The position numbers were made by a program, and so were the translations under genes. The notes beneath the pieces were generated by a model that saw nothing but the letters and a program-made list of their open reading frames with translations, had not been told where the DNA came from and did not search any database. Shown here one piece after another: positions 32,154 through 39,410 of a stretch of DNA of 41,017 bases. The stretch comes from Bacteroidota bacterium. Lineage in GTDB: Bacteria; Bacteroidota; Bacteroidia; Chitinophagales; Saprospiraceae. Where the stretch lies: the NCBI GenBank assembly GCA_017857395.1, contig JAFMDF010000050.1:1-41017 (forward strand), given 5' to 3'. How positions within the stretch are numbered: position 1 is the stretch's first letter; each line of letters starts with the position of its first letter.

Positions 32154-33821
32154 TTAAATTCCCTCTGGTACGCTCTCAAAATCAGCCGCAGATTTCCCCC
32201 GCAAAACCAAATCCTTCACCGCCATAATCAAAGCTTTATTCCCTGAATGAATTTCTCGATTTACATTAAAAAGCGTAGAGATTTCCAAATCAGAAAAGCG
32301 GTCTTTTTGTACGCGTCGATAGCCTTTTTCTACAAATTGAGTGTAACTAACTTTGCTTTGTTTTTTTAAATCTGATAATACTTCAAAATGGGCTTTGGAT
32401 TTTGGTGATTGAAAAATATGGAAAAGTTGTTGATAAAAATCCGTTTCTGCGGTTTTGATGAAATGGGTTAATGCTATAATTTCATCATTAACCGAACGTT
32501 CAAAATCTCGAATATTGTGGGCAATATCTTTGATACTTTTTACGCCTGTCATGGCATAGCGAATCGCATGTGATAACTGCTGCAATCGCTTGGCGTCTTC
32601 TCTTTCCAAACGCCTATTCTGCACATTGATAAAATATTCGGTGATTTCTCCTTCTAGTTCTTTGATGGATTCATATTGGTCCAAAATAGACAATTGAGCT
32701 GTATTTTTTAACCACGTTTCTTTTATGAAATCCGCTTTAGGTAAGTTTAAAATAGTCGCATTTAACACAAAAACTCGCTGTAATAAATGTCGAATTTCTT
32801 GGTTCAAAGCTTCAATCCCAGCTTCGGGAACTTCTGCTGGTACTTTTGTAATAAAGTGAGCAATTACTTCGTCATCTTTGAGGAAACGGCGTTCTAAAAA
32901 GCGGGCAAAAATGCCCAAGAAAGGTAAGAATAGAATAATCCCAATTAAATTAAAGGTACTATGAAAAGCCACTAAAGTAAGTAAAGGATTAGTGAAGTGC
33001 CAAATTTGGGTAATCAAATAAAGTAAGGGATATAATGCAGCCAAAGCCACCAAATCAACTATAAAATTAAACAGAAAATGACTTAATGCCACTCGCTTTT
33101 TGCCAGGCGTTCCTTTGATGCCCCCAAATAAAACGGTGATAGTTGTTCCTAAATCGTTACCTATAACCATAGCAGCAGCGGCATCAAGAGCAATCATATT
33201 GGCACTCAAGGCACTCAATGTAATTACCATCGCAGCTGAACTACTTTGAATAGTAGCGGTCAAGACAAAACCAACCAAAAAGAACCAATAAGCATTCCAT
33301 TGAGCAAAAGGGGAAATATCAAAATTCTGAGCAAATAGGTCAATACTCGATTTCATATAGTCCAATCCAAGGAATAGAAAACCAAAACCTACGAATAATT
33401 GGCCAACATGATAAAGTGTTTCCTTTTTTGGAAAAAAGACCATACTCAACCCGCCAAATGCCAGAAAGGGCAACGCAAAACTTTCGATATTAAAACTAAA
33501 TCCAAAATAAGCCACTACCCATCCAGTCAGCGTCGTTCCCAAATTGGAACCGATTATAATGCCAATCGCATTTTTTAACTCAATAATCCCAGCTCCTACA
33601 AAAGCGAGTACCATTAGACTAACCACCGAACTACTTTGTAAAATAGCGGTGATGCCGATGCCACTTAATATCGCTTTGATAGGATGGTTCGTATGTCGTC
33701 TGAGAAATTTCTTAAAAGAGCGACCTGCTAGAAATTCTAGCGCTGTTTCTAATAGCACCATTGCTAGTAGAAAAATGCCTAGCCCAGCTAGAAATTCCCA
33801 TATTTCGAATTGTGATGACAA
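32154..33821 (-). CDS. Na/phosphate cotransporter family protein with PhoU-like tail
   Basis: A 555-residue protein with two Na/Pi cotransporter repeats, each with the QSSS signature (Q62-S65 in GITAILQSSSVVSLM and Q192-S195 in VLTATIQSSSAAMVI). About eight membrane helices span residues 8-310. A helical PhoU-like domain follows at about 340-540. It should take up phosphate with sodium, possibly under control of its own tail. The start is a TTG at 33821: there is no in-frame ATG before the upstream stop, the first helix begins at once, and a perfect TACCTTTG -7 element ends 26 nt upstream. The alternative Met21 would cut the first helix. Confidence 0.88.
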   Translation of the reverse strand: MSSQFEIWEFLAGLGIFLLAMVLLETALEFLAGRSFKKFLRRHTNHPIKAILSGIGITAILQSSSVVSLMVLAFVGAGIIELKNAIGIIIGSNLGTTLTGWVVAYFGFSFNIESFALPFLAFGGLSMVFFPKKETLYHVGQLFVGFGFLFLGLDYMKSSIDLFAQNFDISPFAQWNAYWFFLVGFVLTATIQSSSAAMVITLSALSANMIALDAAAAMVIGNDLGTTITVLFGGIKGTPGKKRVALSHFLFNFIVDLVALAALYPLLYLITQIWHFTNPLLTLVAFHSTFNLIGIILFLPFLGIFARFLERRFLKDDEVIAHFITKVPAEVPEAGIEALNQEIRHLLQRVFVLNATILNLPKADFIKETWLKNTAQLSILDQYESIKELEGEITEYFINVQNRRLEREDAKRLQQLSHAIRYAMTGVKSIKDIAHNIRDFERSVNDEIIALTHFIKTAETDFYQQLFHIFQSPKSKAHFEVLSDLKKQSKVSYTQFVEKGYRRVQKDRFSDLEISTLFNVNREIHSGNKALIMAVKDLVLRGKSAADFESVPEGI

Positions 33822-33846
33822 GGATTTTTTTTGAGAAGACAGTTAT

Positions 33847-33854
33847 CAAAGGTA
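33847..33854 (-). promoter_or_regulatory. -7 element of the Na/Pi cotransporter gene
   Basis: TACCTTTG on the minus strand is a perfect TAnnTTTG. It ends 26 nt before the TTG start and supports that unusual start. No tandem operator pair is present. Confidence 0.6.
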
Positions 33855-33857
33855 ACG

Positions 33858-33928
33858 GTCAGAGGTCAGATTTAGGAAGTTGGTCACTTCTCGAATCTGA
33901 CCTCTGACAGTCCCGAAAGTTTTCGGGA
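33858..33928. repeat. Adjacent hairpins between the release-factor-like and Na/Pi genes
   Basis: Perfect 15-bp arms (33858-33872 and 33894-33908, 21-nt spacer) are followed by TCCCGAAA-GT-TTTCGGGA (33911-33928). Direct repeats of GGTCTGAC follow near 33940-33960. The second hairpin may terminate the hemN operon, though no clear T run follows. Confidence 0.65.
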
Positions 33929-33968
33929 TAATTTTTGGTCTGACAGCAAAGCGGTCTGACTTCTAATT

Positions 33969-34385
33969 TTACGCATTCACTCCAGCATAAAATGCTCGAA
34001 CTTTTGCTATTTTTTGATTTTCGGTCATACTATCTGCTGTTTCAATACCTTTAAAAGCAGGCTTAAAATTTTTGCTTGCCTTAATCGCTTTCAATAAACC
34101 ATCCTTGGCTTCTGCTGGCCCAAAAAGATATAATTCATCCACATCCTTTACGGCTGTTATCAAATTTTCATAATAGGCCTTTTCTTCGTGTTTTCTACGT
34201 TCTAGAAAATGCTTTTCAGAAACTGTATCAACTGGGCCATAGGCTTTCTTTGGTCTTGAACCACCTCTTGGTTTAGACGGGTCAATTCCTGATTCTATAG
34301 TGTTATACGTTGCATTTTTTCCTTTTAAGGTAATAATGTTCGCTGCTCGATAATCAAGCCAAATTCCAACTTTAGTCTTTTTCAT
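33969..34385 (-). CDS. Small release-factor-like (baeRF/eRF1-type) protein
   Basis: A 138-residue protein starting MKKTKVGIWLDYRAANIITL and containing VDELYLFGPAEAKDGLLKAIKA. This matches my recollection of the short proteins annotated as translational machinery or baeRF-like (eRF1/Pelota central-domain fold), with the starting WLDxRxA strand and the GPAxAK loop. There is no GGQ motif, so it would not hydrolyse peptidyl-tRNA. A ribosome or stress role is possible but unproven. It starts three bases after the GNAT-YoaP stop and is the last gene of the hemN operon. Confidence 0.65.
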   Translation of the reverse strand: MKKTKVGIWLDYRAANIITLKGKNATYNTIESGIDPSKPRGGSRPKKAYGPVDTVSEKHFLERRKHEEKAYYENLITAVKDVDELYLFGPAEAKDGLLKAIKASKNFKPAFKGIETADSMTENQKIAKVRAFYAGVNA

Positions 34386-34388
34386 AAT

Positions 34389-35168
34389 TTAAATTTTTGA
34401 TTTTTCTATTATTTTATCAAATCGGCTGTCCATACAAATACTTAAATCTGTCGTTATAAATTTTCCATTCACAAACAAACTAAATATAGTTGCTGGACTA
34501 GGGGCAGACTGTGCCTGTTCCATCGTTTCTAGTTTAATTGCTTTTAATGGTATGTTTCTTTTTTTTGCTGTTTCCACTAAGGAATTTTTTACATGAAATT
34601 CTGCAAAAGGACAGCGATTAGAGTAATAAACCACTATGCCTTTTTCATCGGGACACGTTCCTGTTTTTACAACTTTTTTAAAATTAGGATTGGTGGCGTT
34701 CGGTGCTATTTTTTTTACCAGCAAACTAAATCCTGAAGTAGTTTCATCACAAGTTTCAAATCCCTGTCGCAACAACCATTTAGTATCACTCATAAAATGG
34801 AATTTCTTTGTGCCTACTACTGTCACTAAGCCACTTTTACCTTGTGATTTGGCGTTGTCCAAAGCAGATTTCAAAAGGGCTTTTCCATGCCCTTGCTTTT
34901 TGTATTTACCAGATACCCAAAAACAATTGATTAATAAATAATTGGGTGCGGTTATCGGTACCCAACCTTTTTCAGCAGGGCCATATTCAATGAAAACTTT
35001 TGCTCTCGCATCCAATCTTCTAAAAACATAGCCATTGCTAAATTCTTTCGTTAACCATTCCTTTTTTAAAGCATAACTTTCCGCACATTTCTTATCTGAA
35101 ATGGCACAGCAAATATGCTCATTGGCAATATTATGCTTATCAAGGGTAATAAAATTTACCATTTGCAT
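34389..35168 (-). CDS. GNAT acetyltransferase - YoaP domain fusion
   Basis: A 259-residue protein with a GNAT domain (about 15-150; the acetyl-CoA loop resembles YKKQGHGKALLKSALDNAK) and a C-terminal thioredoxin-like YoaP domain (about 175-255), starting GIVVYYSNRCPFAEFHV with a Cys in the thioredoxin-like position. YoaP-type proteins are cytoplasmic acetyltransferases of unknown substrate. The start codon overlaps the hemN stop by one base (TAATG), so translation is coupled. A second Met at residue 3 is also possible. Being locked to hemN, it is inferred to be expressed under low oxygen. Confidence 0.82.
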   Translation of the reverse strand: MQMVNFITLDKHNIANEHICCAISDKKCAESYALKKEWLTKEFSNGYVFRRLDARAKVFIEYGPAEKGWVPITAPNYLLINCFWVSGKYKKQGHGKALLKSALDNAKSQGKSGLVTVVGTKKFHFMSDTKWLLRQGFETCDETTSGFSLLVKKIAPNATNPNFKKVVKTGTCPDEKGIVVYYSNRCPFAEFHVKNSLVETAKKRNIPLKAIKLETMEQAQSAPSPATIFSLFVNGKFITTDLSICMDSRFDKIIEKSKI

Positions 35169-36520
35169 TAAACTACTTGGCTAAATAATTGACCTTTAGG
35201 TTGCTTTGCCCAATAGTAGGTATCCAAAGCCAAGCAAATATTTCTAATAAATGGCTTTCCTATTTCGGTCACTTTTATTTGAAAAGGCGCTCTTTCAATC
35301 AAGCCATCTTTTTCTAATTCCTCCAAGCGGTCAAAAGCAGCATACAAACCTTCGCAACGGTCTGCTTCATCCACCCAATCTGTTTCAAATTGGCAGATAA
35401 GTTGGAGGATATGCTTGCGCAAAACTTGGTCGTCTTTGTTTAATAAATGCCCTCTAAAAAATGGCAATTCTCCTTGATTGACTCGTGCTTTATAATCCTC
35501 AATTTTCTTCTCATTTTGTACAAAAGCAGTCCAGCTATCACTAATAGCAGATACGCCTAAAGCAATATTTAACTGGGTGTTAAAAGGCGTATAGCCCATG
35601 AAATTCCGATGCAAATTGCCATTCTTTTGCGCAATAGAAAGATTTTCTGTAGGCAAGGCAAAATGGTCAAACCCAATTTCTTCATAGCCCATTTCTAATA
35701 ATAATGCTTTGCCTAAATTATATAAAGCTCGCTTTGCTTCGCCTTTCGGTAAATCCGCTTCCGAGTAAGCACGCTGTCCAGGATATAGCCAAGGCACATG
35801 CGCATAACTGTAAAAGGCGATGCGGTCAGGGCGAAGGTATTCGAGTTTTTTCATGTTAGCTCGAATATTTGCTTTTGTTTGAAAAGGCAAGCCGAAAATT
35901 AAATCAAAATTGAGAGAATCGAAGCCCATTTTCTGGGCTTCCAGGACAACATCTTCGACTTGCTTATAAGTTTGTTTCCGATTAATGGCTTTAAGAATTT
36001 TTTCATCAAAGTCCTGCACGCCAATGCTGATGCGATTGAAACCGTGGGATTTTAAGGCCACCAGATGTGCTGACGTAGTACTTGATGGGTGTGCTTCAAA
36101 ACTAAAATTATGTTTCTTCGCTATTTCTGCTCCCTTAAAAATACCCTCCAGCAAAAAGTTTAAACTTTCGGGGCTAAAAAAAGTGGGCGTTCCTCCACCT
36201 AAATATAATTCTCTGATAATCGGTTGATCGGGGAGTTTTTGAAGGTACAAGTCCCATTCTTTTAGTACCGTCTGAATATAGGGCGTTTCTACTTTATGGT
36301 TTTTGGTAATTCGCTTATTACATCCACAATAAGTACATAAATTTTCACAATAGGGTAAATGAATATATAAACTAATTTCTTTACTCTCCTTAAATGCAAC
36401 TTGTGCTGCTTTTATCCATGCTTGCTCGCTTGGCTTTTCTTTTTGCCAGTATGGAACCGTTGGATAGCTCGTATATCTGGGGGCTGCAATGTTGTATTTT
36501 TTTAGTAATAGTGGATTCAT
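35168..36520 (-). CDS. hemN: Oxygen-independent coproporphyrinogen III oxidase HemN
   Basis: A 450-residue radical-SAM enzyme. The iron-sulfur motif is CENLCTYC plus a following Cys (C58, C62, C65, C67), after LYIHLPYC. GGGTPTFF is the SAM-binding loop, and the HemN-type C-terminal domain ends near SQVV. It converts coproporphyrinogen III to protoporphyrinogen IX without O2, for haem under anoxia. Length fits E. coli HemN (457). I chose ATG at 36520; the frame is open for 26 more codons, but those overlap the -7 element CACCTTTG at 36552-36559. A tandem operator pair 63-98 bp upstream is shared with the divergent copper ATPase. This is a classic Fnr target. Confidence 0.94.
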   Translation of the reverse strand: MNPLLLKKYNIAAPRYTSYPTVPYWQKEKPSEQAWIKAAQVAFKESKEISLYIHLPYCENLCTYCGCNKRITKNHKVETPYIQTVLKEWDLYLQKLPDQPIIRELYLGGGTPTFFSPESLNFLLEGIFKGAEIAKKHNFSFEAHPSSTTSAHLVALKSHGFNRISIGVQDFDEKILKAINRKQTYKQVEDVVLEAQKMGFDSLNFDLIFGLPFQTKANIRANMKKLEYLRPDRIAFYSYAHVPWLYPGQRAYSEADLPKGEAKRALYNLGKALLLEMGYEEIGFDHFALPTENLSIAQKNGNLHRNFMGYTPFNTQLNIALGVSAISDSWTAFVQNEKKIEDYKARVNQGELPFFRGHLLNKDDQVLRKHILQLICQFETDWVDEADRCEGLYAAFDRLEELEKDGLIERAPFQIKVTEIGKPFIRNICLALDTYYWAKQPKGQLFSQVV

Positions 36521-36582
36521 TAATAATAGTCGTTTTTTATGATTGATAGGGCAAAGGTGGAGGGATTTTGGAGTTATTCTAA

Positions 36583-36648
36583 TGAGAAAAGTCATCAAAA
36601 GGGGGTGACTTTTGTCACCCCCTCTCCTACGCTATAGGTCTAATTTTG
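36583..36648. promoter_or_regulatory. Shared tandem Crp/Fnr-type operator pair for hemN (-) and the copper ATPase (+)
   Basis: TGAGAAAAGTCA (36583-36594, one mismatch) and TGACTTTTGTCA (36606-36617) have an 11-bp spacer. For hemN the proximal centre is 33.5 bp from TTTG (36552-36555) and 68.5 bp from the ATG. For the ATPase the other centre is 33.5 bp from the TTTG of a perfect TAATTTTG (36641-36648) and 71.5 bp from the ATG. Confidence 0.85.
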
Positions 36649-36682
36649 TAAAAAAGGATTACCCCCTTTACAAAAATTACTT

Positions 36683-39298
36683 ATGACGACTATTACTGAA
36701 AATCCAACTACTACTAACACTGTATGCTATCATTGCGGAGAATCCTGCGAGGATAACCTCATTCTACTAATAGAAAAGCCCTTCTGCTGCGAAGGCTGCA
36801 AAATGGTTTATGAAATCCTAAATGCCAATGACTTATGCCAATTCTATGACTTAGAAGAAAAAGCAGGTATTAGTTTAAAAGGCAAAAAATTAGAACAGTA
36901 TGCCTATTTGGATGATGAAATAATAGTCGCTCAATTAATCAATTTTAGCAACGAAAAGATTAGCAAAGCAACGCTACATATTCCCCAAATTCATTGTGCC
37001 TCTTGTATCTGGTTATTAGAAAATTTGTATAAACTGAATGATGGGATTTTAGCGTCTAAAGTCAATTTTCTAAAAAGGGAAGTCTATATCACTTTTTCTA
37101 ACTCTGCCACGACCTTTCGAAAAATTGTAGAATTATTAGCGTCTATTGGTTATGACCCTGCTATTAATTTAAGTGATTTGGATGCACCTAAAAAGCAGGT
37201 GGTGGACAAACGATTTTATTATCAATTGGGCATCGCAGGTTTTGCTTTTGGAAATATTATGCTGCTGAGTTTGCCCGAATATTTTGGTTTAACAGAAAGT
37301 ACTTTTCGAGAAGTATTTGGCTATCTGAATATTCTATTGATTTTGCCTGTGGTATTTTATAGCGGGCGAGATTACTTAACTTCTGCTTGGCAAGGACTAC
37401 GCCAACAACATTTGAATATTGATGTGCCCATTTCTTTAGGTATTTTAACCTTATTTAGCCGTTCTATTTTTGAAATTTTAACCCATACTGGTGCAGGCTA
37501 TTTGGATAGTTTGGCAGGATTGGTTTTCTTTTTGTTAATTGGAAAATGGTTTCAGCAAGCGACTTACCATCAATTATCTTTTGAACGAGACTATAAAAGT
37601 TATTTTCCGATTGCCGCTACGGTTATTAAAAACGGTTTGGAAACTTCGGTGGCTTTAAGTCAGCTGAATATCGGAGACCAAATCGTTCTGCGACATGGGG
37701 AATTAATCCCAACAGATGGGATTTTACTAAAAGGTACCCCTCGAATTGACTACAGTTTTGTTACAGGCGAATCCGAACCTGTCCGTAAAGCAATCGGTGA
37801 AAAACTCTTTGCCGGTGGAAGGCAAACAGGTGGAACTATTCAATTAACCGTTACCAAAAAAGTAGCCCAATCTTATTTAACCCAATTATGGAATGAAGAT
37901 ACTTTTCAAAAAGAAGCCAAAACGACCACTAGCCAATTAGCGAATAAAGTCGGGCGGTATTTTACGATGGTTATTTTAACTATTGCCTTTGCTACCCTAG
38001 CCTATTGGTTGCCAAAAGATATTCCATTGGCTATCAATGCTTTTACGGCGGTATTGATTATTGCTTGCCCATGTGCAGTTGCTTTATCTATTCCTTTTAC
38101 GTTTGGGAATGCTATGCGACTAATGGGTAGAGCTGGTTTTTATCTAAAAAATACCAATGTTATTGAGCGATTAAATGAAATTAGTAGCATTGTTTTTGAT
38201 AAAACGGGAACGATTACGAATGCTGCGGAAAGTCAGTTAAATTATGCAGGAGAGACACTTTCAGAAAAAGAACAATTGGCGGTTTATGCTTTGGCTAAAC
38301 AGTCTTCGCATCCGATTAGTCGAGGGATAGTTAAGTATTTGGAAAGTACCCAAGATATGCCAAATTTGAACCTATTCCGAAAAGTATTTGCACAGAACTT
38401 TATTTCGGAGAAAAATGCAATCTCCCCCTCTGGAGGGGGTTGGGGGGAGGAAGTTCTAGGTAATGGTAGAAAAGCTACTATTTATCCTCCCCCTAGCAAA
38501 ACTTTTTTGCGCCCAGCAAAAGCAAGCCCAGCCCTCCAAAGGGGGAAAGAGATAGTGCTAAAAACAGATATAAGTAGCAATAATAAAATACTAGAATTCC
38601 AAGAAAAAGTCGGTCAAGGTATTGAAGGAATTTATAACCAGTTTTTTATTGAAATTGGAAAAGCGGATAAAGAGGGGACTTTCGTGAAAATAAACGGTCA
38701 ACAAAAAGGCATTTTCACTAGCCAAAATAGCTATCGAAAAGGATTCCAAGATTTAATCAAAAAGTGGAAGCCAGCTTATCAATTATTCCTATTATCTGGT
38801 GATAATGATAAAGAACGGGCAATTTTAGGAAAATGGCTTTTTAAAGAAAATTTATACTTTAATCAAAGTCCAAAAGACAAACTGCACTTTATCAAAGGCC
38901 GTCAACAATTCGGAGATAAATTATTGATGTTAGGCGATGGTTTAAACGATGCGGGAGCATTGCAACAGGCAGATGTAGGTATTGTCATTTCTGAGAATAC
39001 GAATAATTTCACCCCTGCCTGTGATGCTATTTTAGATGCTCGACAATTTGAGCGATTGCCTGATTTTATTCGCTATGCCCAGCAGAGTTTAAAAGTGGTT
39101 TATGCTGCTTACGGTTTAGCTTTTATATATAATGTGATTGGTTTGAGTTTTGCGGTACAGGGAACACTTTCGCCTGTTATTGCGGCTATATTAATGCCAT
39201 TGAGTTCCGTAACAATTGTTGCTTTTGGAGTAGGCATGACTTATTTGCTGAATCCAAATACGGAAACCACCAGGTTGACAAAAATCAATATCCCCTAA
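36683..39298 (+). CDS. ccoI: CcoI/FixI-type copper P-type ATPase with in-frame insertion
   Basis: An 871-residue P1B ATPase. The N-terminus has the Cys-rich segment typical of CcoI (C15, C18, C22, C35, C36, C39) and then an HMA domain with CASC at 105-108. Later come VTGESEPV, the membrane CPC at 462-464, phosphorylation site D506 in DKTGT, the HP motif at H543, and GDGLND at 751-756. In other bacteria this type supplies copper to cbb3 oxidase, so an Fnr-controlled role in microaerobic respiration fits. No cco subunit gene is in the window. Residues about 580-623 are encoded by a palindromic repeat and are unlike the rest (SGGGWGEEVLGNG..., YPPPS...ALQRGKE); they fall in the nucleotide-binding domain and lengthen the protein beyond the roughly 800 usual. 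Confidence 0.88.
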   Translation: MTTITENPTTTNTVCYHCGESCEDNLILLIEKPFCCEGCKMVYEILNANDLCQFYDLEEKAGISLKGKKLEQYAYLDDEIIVAQLINFSNEKISKATLHIPQIHCASCIWLLENLYKLNDGILASKVNFLKREVYITFSNSATTFRKIVELLASIGYDPAINLSDLDAPKKQVVDKRFYYQLGIAGFAFGNIMLLSLPEYFGLTESTFREVFGYLNILLILPVVFYSGRDYLTSAWQGLRQQHLNIDVPISLGILTLFSRSIFEILTHTGAGYLDSLAGLVFFLLIGKWFQQATYHQLSFERDYKSYFPIAATVIKNGLETSVALSQLNIGDQIVLRHGELIPTDGILLKGTPRIDYSFVTGESEPVRKAIGEKLFAGGRQTGGTIQLTVTKKVAQSYLTQLWNEDTFQKEAKTTTSQLANKVGRYFTMVILTIAFATLAYWLPKDIPLAINAFTAVLIIACPCAVALSIPFTFGNAMRLMGRAGFYLKNTNVIERLNEISSIVFDKTGTITNAAESQLNYAGETLSEKEQLAVYALAKQSSHPISRGIVKYLESTQDMPNLNLFRKVFAQNFISEKNAISPSGGGWGEEVLGNGRKATIYPPPSKTFLRPAKASPALQRGKEIVLKTDISSNNKILEFQEKVGQGIEGIYNQFFIEIGKADKEGTFVKINGQQKGIFTSQNSYRKGFQDLIKKWKPAYQLFLLSGDNDKERAILGKWLFKENLYFNQSPKDKLHFIKGRQQFGDKLLMLGDGLNDAGALQQADVGIVISENTNNFTPACDAILDARQFERLPDFIRYAQQSLKVVYAAYGLAFIYNVIGLSFAVQGTLSPVIAAILMPLSSVTIVAFGVGMTYLLNPNTETTRLTKINIP
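38421..38551. repeat. Palindromic element inside the copper ATPase coding region
   Basis: The left arm contains CCCCCTCTGGAGGGGGTTGG and a GGGGGGAGGA run. The right arm, read in reverse complement, has CCCCCTTTGGAGGG and GGGGGAGGA. A further GCAAAA/TTTTTTGC hairpin lies between. The element keeps the frame. Its GC-rich composition differs sharply from the gene. Exact ends cannot be set from one copy. Confidence 0.75.
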
Positions 39299-39310
39299 TG
39301 ACAATTATCA
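39276..39310 (+). promoter_or_regulatory. Tandem Crp/Fnr-type operator pair straddling the ATPase stop codon
   Basis: TGACAAAAATCA (39276-39287) lies within the last ATPase codons and TGACAATTATCA (39299-39310) just after the stop. Both are full matches with an 11-bp spacer. The element in -7 register (GAACTTAG at 39334-39341) is poor, and the next ATG is 106 bp from the proximal centre, further than elsewhere. Confidence 0.65.
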
Positions 39311-39410
39311 TCATTTTTTAATTAATATAAACGGAACTTAGCTACTCTACCCTACAAAAAATAGTAGATTACAGTAGAACTTAGCCCAAGGTTATTTAAC
39401 AAAAATGGTC

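Noticed and set aside
36521-36598. Longer hemN start at 36598
   Set aside because: The extension crosses the -7 element and reaches the operator site; ATG at 36520 gives the usual length and promoter geometry.
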